DNA of 64,000 nucleotides from positions 86,750-150,749 of the forward strand of contig VXCM01001253.1 of assembly GCA_014773175.1 (NCBI GenBank). Reading direction: 5' to 3'. The notes below the pieces were generated by a model. The model ran no database searches. It was not told the DNA's origin and saw nothing but the letters and a program-made list of their open reading frames with translations. This DNA comes from Lucifuga dentata. Lineage: Eukaryota > Chordata > Actinopteri > Ophidiiformes > Bythitidae. The stretch's first letter is position 1, and every line of letters starts with the position of its first letter. Below are positions 52,765 to 64,000 of the stretch, piece after piece. The translations under genes were made by a program, and so were the position numbers.

Positions 52765-53093
52765 TTAAAGGACAATACCGGCGATAGTGCATGTTTGAGC
52801 ACAATATATACAACCCACACATGTTACATTACTGATAACCATTTCCCAAAATATACTATTGGAATGGTAAATTATAGAAGTTTTTTCCTACCTTCCAGAC
52901 TGCCATTGGATTCAGTTCTTTCCAGTATGCTATTACAATCAGCTTGTAGAGACTTGAAATGTTTCTTGAAATAAATGATCCATCACACAATGTATATTAA
53001 GTTTTGTCCAAGCAATGTTATTTAACCGATCCAACATGGAGATGCACAGAAAAAAATGTATGTGTCTATTAGGAAATACAGTCCCAGGAGAAG
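52765..53093 (+). repeat. Unclassified dispersed repeat, copy E (near full length)
   Basis: From AAAGGACAATACCGGCGAT and GCATGTTTGAGCACAATATA through CCAGACTGCCATTGG and CAGCTTGTAGAGACTTG to AAATACAGTCCCAGGAGAAG. With copy A on the other strand it defines a unit of about 325-330 bp. It lies in the intron after the cassette exon. Confidence 0.7.
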
Positions 53094-53733
53094 GCATTTT
53101 TACCGGGAAATTAAACGATTCTCCCCACAGTCAAAATTCTAAGTTGGGTTCTCATGACAGTGGTATTTAGATGGCAGAAAAATATCAACAGACCAAGCAG
53201 GTTGCTGAGAAGTTCCTTCTCTAACAGGATTTCATTTGTGGTGTAAATGAGTGTGACCGATAACGGCCTGCTGATATGACACTTGTCTGTACTGGCCTGG
53301 TAATGCTGGGATTATTGAATTTGTTTATATTTCCTTAGAGAAATCAGTAAAGGATCACAATACTCCAGAGACAGAGAAGAAAAAAGAACATCGTGTTGGA
53401 GTGTATAGATTGTTTTTTTTTTTGGTTTTTTTTTTGTCACGTGTACTCTCAAGTGTTTTGCAATATGTCCCATAAACAATGTCGACCTGTGAAAACATAC
53501 ATGTTATTTGTTGTGTTCACTTGTCTTTGTGTGTGTGTGACTGTGAATGATGCACCCTAGTGCATGTGTAACCTGAGATTCAGGTGGTGATGCAGGCGGG
53601 TGTGCAAATACGTGAGTAGAATTTGTTACCACGGCAACAGGCATTCAGTGAGTCGGTGCAATGGAATGGCTGGTGCAGTTCTATTAGCAAGAAGCAGTTT
53701 CCATAGCGACTCAACATCGCAGCTGCCTATGCA

Positions 53734-53767
<34 letters not shown>

Positions 53768-53933
53768 TCTGTATGAATACGATGTGAATCCTGTGTGAGT
53801 TTGTGTGTTCATTAGCGTACCTAGCTATGTATGACTTGCTTTGTAATATTTCATCTTTTTTTTTTTATCCTCGCCATGACTTTATTTCTTGGTATGAACC
53901 CCCCTCAGCTCCCTCACAGATGTCCTATTTTTA

Positions 53934-54043
53934 TCTCCTTCCTCTCTCTGTCCTACCCCATTTATCTCTCTCTCTCTTCCTATCTCTCTTCCCCCTCTCC
54001 CTCCCTCTCTCTCTTCATCCCTCTCTCTCCCTCCCCTCATCAG
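53934..54043 (+). promoter_or_regulatory. Long pyrimidine tract ending in a consensus splice acceptor
   Basis: About 110 nt of almost pure C/T (repeated CTCTCT and CCCTC words) ends in CCCCTCATCAG at 54043, a textbook acceptor, 716 bp upstream of the real acceptor of the third coding exon. No exon compatible with the neuroligin frame follows. It may be a decoy acceptor or a binding platform for pyrimidine-tract-binding splicing factors, or just simple sequence. Confidence 0.4.
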
Positions 54044-54759
54044 TGCTGAAGCTCATCAGTGTAAACAGATGCTGTGGCTGTTATTTATGTTTCCACTTGG
54101 TCTGGCTTTCATACAAATTATCCACAGGCCCTGCACAATGCAGACGCTCAGCCTAACTGGGCTTCACTGGCAGCTCTCTCAGCCTTATCCACACTCAGAC
54201 ACTCAGACCATACCACAGACGTGGAGTGTGTGTGTGTGTGNCAGAGCGTACCATAGCAACACACTGATGGGCACAAAGAAGCCAATAACAGAGAGGGCAA
54301 AGGAACTGGCTGCACCATTTGCTCCATGGAGGGGAATAACAGTGTGGGAAGATACCATCATTGCACAGGACAGGGGACAGTTACATCACAAAATGAAACA
54401 TAAAAGGAAACAGGCGTAGACATGAAGTGAAGAAATAAAAGCAGTCACCTGAAAATGTTCTTTGTTCAAGAGAATCAGTGGTTGTAAGAAGTTAAAATTT
54501 GCTGCATATATAAGCCTTTTTAGTCAGGAGATTGCCACAAATTCACATATCTGGAACTGCCCATTGCAGAATACCTGTTGCCTTTATACATGTTACCTGA
54601 ACAGGAACTTCTGAAGTCTGAATGGATATAATGAATTTCAAGAAAAGCGTCAGAATAATGAATCATGCTTTGCTTGATAGAGGAACATAATTCAGTCACT
54701 CTTTTTTTATGGGAATAGAATGCTGTTACTTTATACCTGTATATCTCTGTGTCATGCAG

Positions 54760-54909
54760 ATGTCCGAGATCGTCGTAAGAAGCCAGTGATGCTCTTCATC
54801 CACGGAGGCTCCTTCATGGAGGGCTCAGGGAACATCTTTGATGGCAGTGTCCTAGCTTCCTATGGAAATGTCATTGTGGTCACCATGAACTATCGCCTCG
54901 GCGTGCTTG
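54760..54909 (+). CDS. nlgn2: Neuroligin-2-like, third coding exon (oxyanion-loop exon)
   Basis: A 150-nt exon, phase 1 to phase 1, contributing 49 full codons from [16 protein letters not shown] to MNYRLGVLG. The HGGS motif corresponds to the oxyanion-hole loop of alpha/beta-hydrolase esterases and is retained in neuroligins although they lack activity. [14 protein letters not shown] is a family-typical block. Acceptor: GTCATGCAG. Donor: GTAAGT at 54910, a full consensus. The next exon should begin FLSTGDQ; nothing like it is visible up to 64000, so the following intron exceeds 9 kb. The residue replacing the catalytic serine, the transmembrane segment and the cytoplasmic tail are outside the window. 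The length equals that of the equivalent mammalian exon as I recall it. Confidence 0.93.
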
Positions 54910-57447
54910 GTAAGTCTGGTGTGTTGACCTGCAACATCACATGCTGCCGGCATTGTCGAGGACCAGATACACAGAATGCAAAAGCTGACATTGTTTGACA
55001 TATGTGACCCATTATTACAGTGTCCATTTATCTTCTTTTCAGACTTGTAGTCACATCATACCAGAGACCCACAGTGTCAACACAACTGGTTAGATGCACA
55101 TTCTATTAAACTGTGAGTTTTTGAAAGGCGTTTTGACTTTTGCCCACGCTAGAATCAAAAATCATTGTGGAAATTAAACAATGCTGACAAAAGGAATTGA
55201 AGCCCTCATCTGCTGCAGTATTATAGTCATTATAGCCCACAGGGCATTTGAATGTCAGTCTACACCTGTTTGGCTATATAACAATGTTATTTGAGAGTTT
55301 GACCTGCAGCCGCAGCCATTCATCTTGTAAATTTATATAGCATAGTTGACATGCTTGTGCATCAGCAACACATAAGGATAATGGTAGTTGTAAGACAGCC
55401 CATGCCCCATAAAGAATTTTGTTTTAAGTTCTGTTCTGGATTTTTTTTATCATCACACAGCACCATAAGTCAGTATTATTCTAATCCCGCATTGACATAC
55501 TGCAGGATCCCTCCGAGAAATTTCACATCAGCACCACTCAAAGTCAAATGATGAAGTAAGAGGAAATTTTGCTTCCTCTGTCTATAAAATATGATGCAGT
55601 AAAAGCCTTTAACCTTCTCAACACGGTGGAAAAACATCAATTTTGTGTCAGTCAGCAATAAGAAAACACTTCTGTAGACCTTCATCTTAAGTACATTACA
55701 GAGGATACACAGCATTATGGATTTGGAACTTGGAAGCATGTGAATTGCACTCTCATGCTATATACTCTCTAACCATTTTACAGTGTTTTTTTCACATTCC
55801 TGAATTTATACACATCGGGGCCTAGTTAATCCTGAATTATTGTTTCTGCTGCAAAAGTTGCTAAAACCTTACTAGTTGTATCAATTGTCTTTTTAAAAAG
55901 CATATTAGCAGCACATTGATAAAGCCAAATAGGTGTATTCACTGTGCATATTTATCCTGAAAGTTTTACATTTTAGACTACTTCCTCTTTTTATGTGCAC
56001 TATTGGGGGGAAAATAAACAAACAAACAAATAATACCACAAAAAATGGCCCGGATTTACCTCTTTGCTTGAGAGACTTCATAGACCACTTAATGATTTTT
56101 GGTGTACATTCAACCACAGAATTGTGTCTACTGCTTTTGGTGTGTTTTTTGGATTAAGGGTTATTCTGTTTGACCATTCTGTCAGAGCTTTGCAGTACTT
56201 ATAAAGGCCTATGAGTGTGGGCTGAGCTGTGTGTGTGTGTACATATCCAGCCCCCGTGCTGCTGGAGATCAGTGGAGTCAAGTATTTACATTTGCTGTCA
56301 TCTATTGGAGGTGTTTGCTTACAGAATATCTGTGTCAGTCATTGCGGTTGCCAGGTTGGGTAATCAGATATTGTTTATTACATCACGCCTGTTTCAACAT
56401 AACAGAATAATGATAAACAGAGAAATGGGAGTAGTTTAGGATGTAATCCAAGAGTTGCAGTGAGCATTAGCAAAAGGTAACATGATCCAGGCTGTTATTG
56501 ACAGTGCCAATGGTGAGGCACAGGGACAAGGACAGACTGAGAGTTTGTGAAATTAGGACCTTCACCTGCAGCTTTATGCTGCCAATTTTAGCTTTTACTT
56601 GCTGTTTTTCATGTGCTTTTACAGCAGTCAGACAAACCATGCCCATTAATGACCATGAGATTCAATTTATCAAGAGAAATCCTGTTTACTTAATGTAAAA
56701 CTAATGCTGATCAAACCTGCTTATTGTTTGGATCCTTTCCGGACATCTAGGCCCCCTTACTTCCTGCATTAACACCTGTTTACTATCTAGATTTTTTTAT
56801 TTTTTTTTTAAAAGAATGCATGTTAATGCAAGGTGCAAATGTGCACAGAAAGCATTGAGACTGAATGCAATACGAGCTGCCACAGCACATAAGAAGTTGA
56901 GGTCAGGCTTGTAGTGCGATCGGTTCTCAGCCACAACTCGCCAGGTGTGAATGCAATCCATACAGCTGGGACACATTCGTGAGATTAAATCTGCCACTGG
57001 TGGAAAACGTCACACCGCCTTGTCTTCCTGGCTCTGTATGCGCTTGTCAGAAAAGTTACTTTGAATCGGGAGTTGCGACTTGCCATAAATTAGTCTTTGC
57101 ACGTGGAAAGCAGCGAGCGACATCCGATGCAAAAAAAAAAGTTTAAAAAGTTTTTAGTTATTTTTAAAAATGGATGAAGCTTGTCCAATTTAGCAAGGAG
57201 GAAGGATGAGCTCTAATAGTGTAACAACCTCCCTCCTGAGATCCAATCACAATGCAGGTAGAATCCAGATAATGAGAACACTTTTTAATGCAATGTGGAA
57301 AATCAAGTCCCATCATCAAATGTCAATATCCAGATAAGGTATCCGAATACAGATATTAATGGTGTTTTACATCCTGTGTGAGTCACATTAGAGCTAGAAA
57401 AACTACTAATTTATTGTGTTTGTGTTGTACTCATTAATTGTAGAGTA

Positions 57448-57450
<3 letters not shown>

Positions 57451-57508
<58 letters not shown>
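57451..57508. repeat. (GT)n microsatellite, 58 bp
   Basis: About 29 GT units without interruption; the longest GT array in the window. Confidence 0.9.
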
Positions 57509-57510
<2 letters not shown>

Positions 57511-57664
57511 CACTGTACATACACCTACGGCATACACACATCATCATTAAATTACCCAAAAATAGATGTAGAGAGTGATGCCGCTGAATTATTCTGAGGG
57601 ATGACGCAGTGGCCTCGTTGTCTTAAATACTGCTGAAAATTTTGATATGTGGGCGAATAGACTG

Positions 57665-57666
<2 letters not shown>

Positions 57667-57706
<40 letters not shown>
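57667..57706. repeat. (CT)n microsatellite
   Basis: About 40 bp of CT units in the last intron. Confidence 0.85.
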
Positions 57707-57711
<5 letters not shown>

Positions 57712-60365
57712 GCTTTAAATGGGCTACTATATTCAGACGACTGTGTGTGTGCGTGTGTGTGCTTGAGTGTTTGCATGCACATGATGATGAATGAATGATG
57801 TACCGTCCATCTGAATTTTAATATCACCCCTTTCTGACACTGAGTTAAAAATGACAAAGAATACCATGTTTTTTTTTTTTAGTATTAGGCAATAATCTGT
57901 AGTACTATGTACTTACACATGCGCTTACACATGCCAACCTCATTTCATGCCTGTGCCTTTAACATAGGGAGAAAATTATAGGGGGGTGAGGGGTAAAGGA
58001 AGAAAAAAGTGCAGGGAATGGAGACAGATGAAGGGGAGAATTGTGGAGAGACTGTGAGGGCAAAAGAAACAGAAGGGAGTGATGGAACCATCTAAAAATA
58101 AACCATTAGAAATGCTTTTAAACCTGCAGTGATGATTGTATGGCCTCAGCACCTTTGCACAAGGGGTTACACCTCATGCTTTCAGTCCAGTATAATGCAT
58201 TCACGTGTGGGCTTTCGTCACATTCTAGACTTGCTGGATTTTCTTATTAATGTATGAAACACTGTGTCATTTTGGAATAAAATGGATGAATGAGAGAATA
58301 TGTGTGGTGCACATGAACTGGTTCAGAGATTTGGTGTCATTTAAGATGCTCTGCTCACCTTTTCCGACTGTCCTCCTGCTCCAGGCCCACAGAGCCTTCT
58401 GATTTGTGTTACATAGCCATCTGTTCAGACTAATTAACTAATTAACTAATTAATGAACTCTGGGGAAAGGCCCATCATCATGGGCTCTGAGAAAGGGGGA
58501 ACATTTTTCACCTTAGGAGAAGAGATGAATCACTTCTTCTCAGCACTTTCTAGCCAGTTTTCTCTGTTTGCTTTTAAGTAAAAGCAACCTATTCAGTAGT
58601 AGCTTTAATTATATCTTTTCCTAATAATGGTTGCCATACTAAACCCACAAAATTACTGTATGAATGTTTGATAATCAGCTCACATAATTTACTGGAGATT
58701 TACTTTCAGTATTGCCTTGATAATCCTACTGAGTACTTATAATTCCATTACTGGAGATGTTTATCTCAGATAAAGACAGATATTGAGTTCTAAACAAACT
58801 AATTTTACTGTTGATATGCTGAAGATATGACATTTTTCCAATTCTTACACTGAGAAAAATCAGTTATTTTCTGACTTGATATCCAGATATTTGTGTCATC
58901 TTATTAATGATGTGGTTAAACCAATAAAAAGCAAAATTGCTACAGCTTGACTATTGACAGAGCAGCAGAGATGATGTAATATCTCAATAGATCAGAAATG
59001 CCAGATATTATGCCAAATTATGGTTTGGCAAATAAAGTTGAGTCGTTTTCTTGCTTGTTTTTCCCTCTATTTTCACTCTAAGCCTTACAAAACTAATGTT
59101 TATTAATAGTTTTTAATACTATTTTTAAGCATGATACCATTTATTACTTTAAATCGAGTCCAAGACATTTATTAGTACCACTATTTTCTTCTTATAATAG
59201 AAAAAGAAGACTGAGAAGAGTAAGAATTCCAATTGTAATTTTATAAAAATTATAGGATGGACAAAAATACAGACAGTCGAGGACAGTTTTTGGACATGAA
59301 TAACTGTCTGGCACCAATAAAACTTTGTTAAATCAATATTTGTGATTTTCTTTGGTGTTGCAGTATTTGAATCTAGTTTAAACATGAAACATTGACTTTT
59401 TTATGCATCCACTTTCTATGAAATAATAAAAAATGAATATGACAGTTTATTGGTTTGTAGTCTATCCAGTTTGCTCTTTCCTAACAACAGGAAGCACCAG
59501 TTTGTCCATTAATTAATAAACATTGTTGTACATTTTAAACGCCCATGCAAATTAAGTCATGTTAAACAGAAATCCATTCCAACAATGTCAGTATATCCAC
59601 AAATCCTTAAATGTTGTGAATGGACTTTGGCAATCAGTTCAAATTGTGCTGCCCGTTGGTCTCTTAAACAACACTTTAAATATTATATATTTTCAGCCAG
59701 GACAGATTTTGCTGTCAATTAATTTCAGCCTTCCTGCCTCCTCACAAGTCCACTGTCCCTAAATACAAATGACACACCTCCCACTCCCTGCTCAATATTA
59801 CCATCTTCCCACTCTGCAAATGTTAGTGAAGGCTTCTTCCCATCGATGTTGCATAAAGAGAACTCACTGTGCTTTGCAGCTCTGCGAGAACCAAAATGAT
59901 TTTTGTGACACTCTGATTGTGACACATTGTCACATGCAAACCAAGAGTTCTACATTTTAAATTTAGACACTGCACATTATGTTTCATTTCTGAAATAGCA
60001 ACAGTATATTATTATACCCTGACACTGCGACTGGGTTGAACGGGATAAGAGAGTGTGATGAATGTTGATGATGACTGTATTTGTTGAAGTTTGGGTTGCA
60101 TGGTCACAAATAACTGGGAGCCAAGGACAGTAGCTTCTCTCATACAAGCAAAGTTCACTTTGAACACAGATGAATTATGGCTATTGACCAAAAGTGACAC
60201 CAATCTGCCTCCCAGGCTGACAGCCAGATGCACAGCTGTACCCATTAAATACAAGGAAGGAAATTCATGCTTGCAGTATCAAATCAAATTTGATGCTCAA
60301 CATCTTAAGCACCATAAATAGTGTCAAAACTGAACAGTATTTGTTGTTGTGTAATTTGCTAACTA

Positions 60366-60861
60366 CTATATATATTCGAGTATAAGCCGATCTCATGTAT
60401 AAGCCTGATTTTGACCTGCAAATTTAGATTTTTAAAGAAACCCATATATAAGCCTGATGTTGTTCCATCAGTTTATTTATTTAGCAAATTACCTGTTTTT
60501 CTGGGTATTGTCATAGTATTCCTTTGATTTTCTAAAAATAATCCACCAAAAATCCATCCAATAATCCACATACTGGTAAACATGACATTTATTTCAGCAG
60601 CTGATTACCGTAACTGACCAATCACAACAGAACTTACTGGCCACCGCAAAATGTGCTGGATAAGACGTTTTGTCAGGAAATACATCATTCTAAGGTATGA
60701 TTTAAGCTATTTTCCATGAGTAGTGGTAATGAGTAGTATTTCCACCCCTGAAAAGGTCTTTCTCTGGGATCAAATTTGAATTTTTCGTGTATAAGCTGAT
60801 CCTTTGACTTGCTTTGTGAAATTTGGTAATAAAGGTTTGGCTTATACTCGAGTATATATGG
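60366..60861. mobile_element. 496-bp non-autonomous DNA transposon with TA target duplication
   Basis: The left end CTATATATATTCGAG, then TATAAGCC, and the reverse-complemented right end CCATATATACTCGAG, then TATAAGCC, match at 21 of 23 positions. Both ends are flanked by TA (60364-60365 and 60862-60863), the target duplication of the Tc1/mariner superfamily. No transposase ORF is present. Variants of the terminal word TATAAGCC recur inside (near 60400, 60450 and 60785), suggesting internal subterminal repeats. The superfamily is inferred from the TA duplication only. Confidence 0.75.
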
Positions 60862-61613
60862 TACTCAAATCTTATCTCTCATGCACAGAGGTTACCTTGA
60901 CTGGCAAAGGTCTGTCGTGAGGCTAATATATGATCCATATTTGCTGCAGATCTCTAAGGTTCTGTTAGAGTATCTGTCTCGTGGGCAGATTTGTGTTTTA
61001 CAATATGCACGGCAGGATGCTTTGAATTCAGAATCACAGGCCACTTAAAAAGAAATGTCCCTCCTCACCATTTCTTCAAAAGCCTCCTAGGTTAATTTAA
61101 AGATTTTCGGAATGTTCTCTTTGTTGTGATTGGTCATTTGGGGGGGTATTTCGTGAAAAGCTGAACTTTCTTCATCTTTTAAAATATTCCATTCTACCAT
61201 GGATAAATGAGTAAATAAATACAATTTAAAAAATACAGCTGGACAAATTCAGAGAGCAAGTTGCTGTCAGCAAAGTAAAGGGTGTTTAGTATGAACACAG
61301 CCCGATATTGCTTTTCCTTTACGTAGCATTCACAGGCATTATTGACCGCAGGCTCTTCACCGCCCCAGCAACTTTGGCCTCCTGTGGCTTTCAAATAATT
61401 TCTCAGTAAATTATTTAACTTAAAAGGAAATTATTAAAAAATACACAAAAGCACCTGAGCCTGATTCATTGATTACAAACCCACTAGACAATAACTTCAA
61501 ACATGTGAACTCCACTTAAATCACTGACAAGATCACTGCATGTGTGCCAGAGAATGCAGTTTATGTCCTATTAAAAATAAATAAATAAATACTATTGATT
61601 TATATTAGTTTGT

Positions 61614-62944
61614 CAGTGGTGGGCTGTGTATTTTACACCTAGGCCTTTAGTGCTATCCTCCCGCAATTAAACCACCTTAGAATAACCTCACAATGACACT
61701 AGGACTATAGGCTGTTGTCATTGGACGTAGCTACCCCATATTCACAGTGACAGTAACCTTTATCGAGTGGAATAAAGTGATTTAACACGAGGCTCAACAN
61801 CCCATATTCACAGTGACAGTAACCTTTATCGAGTGGAATAAAGTGATTTAACACGAGGCTCAACACTTGTGACAGTTACAAAACACTAACTGCAGAGACA
61901 TGAATACATGGTGACTGAAAGCATCAAGGATGTAGCATTATTATGCATTATGACAGGATGCTCCATCACAAATAGACATTGCATAGCTCAAATCAGTGTC
62001 ATTACCAAAGAAATAAGAACAAACTCATAACAACCATCACATTTACTCATACGACCAGCAAGCAAGCAAAAATGTCGTAAAACACAAATAACACAAGCAG
62101 TATTCAACAGGCTTCCCCACAGATTCCAGCCACATAAAATCCATCAAACTTACCAAAGCTGCTCATCATCTGAAGACAAAGTCCATCCTCCTTTCTGTCT
62201 TTATAAAGAGTTTAACGACATGATTGTACAGTACATCGCTGCGTTTCAGTTCCAAAATGTAAAAAAAGCGTTGCCAGTAAATCCATTTCTTCTCCTGCTT
62301 CAGCCATTGTGCGTTAAAAAACAACAGGGCTAAGTAAAAATCGAAACAAAAAATCTAAAACACTACATCTAAAAATGTAAACGTAAAGGAAGAAAGTTTA
62401 AATAAACATCAGATAATGCTACGTTACGTGCTAGCTAGGTTTACTTGAGTTAACTTACTGGCTCTCTTCTTCTGATGAATTTCTGGCAGGCTGTACGCTG
62501 CGGAGCGTAACTGGCCCTGTGATGACGTAGCCAAGGCCAGCTAGAAAGCCCTGGCCTGTAAAAGAATATGCCCAACATGGTAAACTCGAAATCTGATTGG
62601 CTAAAGAATATGACAATCAACAACATCGTCCCATTTGCTTCAACAGCAGATGGGATTCACTCAAGATTCTGAAGGCCTCAGGCTAGATATTTTTTACCTG
62701 GAGACAGCACAGGTGGAAAATCTGATTGGATAAAAGCTCTAATTTCTATGAGCTGCACTGGAAGCAACACAACAGAGGGGGAGAATGAAATGACATTAAT
62801 AACAAAACTGATGGGAACGAACTTTGTAAAATATATATAGCATTAATTAAAAATATATATTAAATTATAAAAACATAATTTAATGATTCTGACAATCTCT
62901 AGGCCAGCAGAGAAGGCTTTGCTGGCCCTGACGGCCCACCACTG
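61614..62944. mobile_element. hAT-type non-autonomous DNA transposon, about 1.33 kb
   Basis: Ends are CAGTGGTGGGCTGTG on the left and, reverse-complemented on the right, CAGTGGTGGGCCGTC. The flanking octamers TAGTTTGT (61606-61613) and CAGTTTGT (62945-62952) match at 7 of 8, as expected for a hAT 8-bp target duplication. No ORF over 60 codons resembling a transposase is present, so it must have moved using a partner's enzyme. The true length is probably about 1.27 kb, because the 65-bp stretch around the N at 61800 is duplicated by the assembly. Confidence 0.8.
61735..61865. other. Assembly join: 65-bp direct duplicate around an N
   Basis: 61735-61799 repeats at 61801-61865 across the N at 61800, inside the hAT-type element. 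Confidence 0.85.
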
Positions 62945-64000
62945 CAGTTTGTTTGATCTGGTCAGTTTTTAATGTCCAGTAACAGTTTTCATCCATGATC
63001 ATTTGTTTCTGAAATAGAACTTTGGTTTTGAAACCTGTTTGTGTCTGTGCCATTTGAGCCACTGCTTTTCACATTTCTGTGAGAGTCAGGTTTTAGTGCT
63101 CAGCTTGGTACCATTTGAATATACTTTTGAGAATAAAAATTGACAGAGATAAATTAGGTAATAAATAAAATGACATTTGAAGCCTATGGGTGGTGTAGTG
63201 AAATCACATTAGTTCAACAGGAGTAAGCCCAATTACAGTATAATTTCATTCAGGGTATACTTGACATGCAGAGTGATACATAATTGAAATGGAGCTGCCA
63301 GCAGGCCTTCAGAGAGAACTTCCAGTTCCAACAAGGAGACTTAACAGATTCATATGAAAATGTCTACAGTCCACCAGAAGAATAGCAGATCTTTGAACAT
63401 TTATCAAAGAATAGAAATGATCACTGATCTTAGCAATGTGGCCTTCACATGTGCCGTGTGCTTTGGAAAGGACACATTCCTCTTTGAAATCATCTCAGAG
63501 GTATTCAGAAGGTTCAGGAGAACACCAGTATACTGAAAATTATACATCACAACCCTTTATAACTCAAGTTTCCAAGTTGACAGGTGACTGATATCATAAC
63601 AAGTGAATGCCTAAATGAAAAGGACCTTTCTGTTATGAGTAATTTACAGACTTGTGTTTAAAATTGATTAGGGTGTTGTGATTCATGAATGACTTTTAAA
63701 ATATTGTCCTTTATGTCATGCTAGCAAAAAGTCTAAAGATATCCATGTCAGTCTGTCCAACACTTGATACTTAATGATGTTGTTGACCCCTTGAGCTCAT
63801 ATCTAGTGCCACTTTTGGGCCAGCATTTCCACTTGAACATAACAATAATCAAAATGTAATTCAGTCTTGCTCCCCAAAGGACAGCGAGAATTTATTAACC
63901 AAAAACATGCCACATATAGTAATATCCATATCTTTTTGCTGACAGCTTTTATAACTCGATGTTAGGTTATCAGTAAATTGTAAATGTTACAGAGAAAGGT

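Larger units (their letters stand above)
49460..54759 (+). other. Neuroligin intron downstream of the cassette
   Basis: Bounded by GTATTT at 49460 and GCAG ending at 54759. Contains poly-T runs (about 49550-49571, 50197-50215, 51859-51881), a purine-rich stretch (50330-50560), one copy of the unclassified dispersed repeat (52765-53093), a (GT)n at 53737-53766 and a pyrimidine tract ending in CAG at 54043. No further coding exon supported. Confidence 0.85.
54910..64000 (+). other. Start of next neuroligin intron (runs off the window)
   Basis: Begins with GTAAGT. No continuation of the neuroligin (expected FLSTGDQ, GNYGLLD, GSGAG blocks) was found, so the intron is at least 9 kb. It holds a 58-bp (GT)n, a (CT)n, a TA-flanked DNA transposon and a hAT-type DNA transposon, annotated separately. 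Confidence 0.75.

Noticed and set aside
54069..54419. ORF after the pyrimidine-tract acceptor as an extra neuroligin exon
   Set aside because: The frame compatible with phase 1 reaches a stop with no suitable donor, and the peptide does not resemble neuroligin; the N at 54241 also lies inside.
54910..64000. Search for the next neuroligin exon (FLSTGDQ, GNYGLLD, GSGAG)
   Set aside because: No such block was found in any forward frame by eye, so the exon is taken to lie beyond the window.
1..64000. CRISPR array or prokaryotic operon
   Set aside because: No regularly spaced identical repeats with unique spacers, and spliced neuroligin exons show the DNA is vertebrate.

Overview
The window looks like teleost fish genomic DNA. 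It is AT-rich, dense in CA/GA/GT microsatellites and poly-A tracts, and carries transposon remnants of types familiar from bony fish. The only protein-coding gene I can support is a neuroligin on the + strand, closest to neuroligin-2 (nlgn2). It is a postsynaptic adhesion protein with a catalytically dead cholinesterase-like ectodomain. Only its 5' part is present.

Layout. 1-19160: gene-free upstream DNA with a decayed Penelope-like retroelement (about 2761-3400), LINE tails, an unclassified dispersed repeat and microsatellites. 19160-20075: a CpG-richer block with a TATA-like box and a strong splice donor at 20076, proposed as promoter plus noncoding leader exon of the neuroligin. 20076-42514: a proposed leader intron of about 22 kb holding repeats and one orphan exon-like ORF (36181-36282). 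42515-43253: start-codon exon, with proposed 5'UTR, signal peptide and first part of the esterase-like domain. 43254-49405: intron. 49406-49459: in-frame 54-nt cassette at the neuroligin splice site A position. 49460-54759: intron with a long pyrimidine tract. 54760-54909: exon carrying the HGGS oxyanion-loop motif. 54910-64000: start of the next intron, with two well-delimited non-autonomous DNA transposons, a 496-bp TA-flanked element and a 1.33-kb hAT-type element. The remaining exons (rest of the esterase-like domain, transmembrane segment, PDZ-ligand tail) lie downstream of the window.

The coding exons fit together. Exon 1 ends in phase 1, the cassette starts and ends in phase 1, and exon 3 starts in phase 1, so the cassette can be included or skipped without breaking the frame.

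Assembly quality. There are ten single N characters. Five are flanked on both sides by the same 61-66 bp sequence, four sit in homopolymers and one ends a GT run. They look like unmerged contig ends, so those local duplications should not be read as biology.
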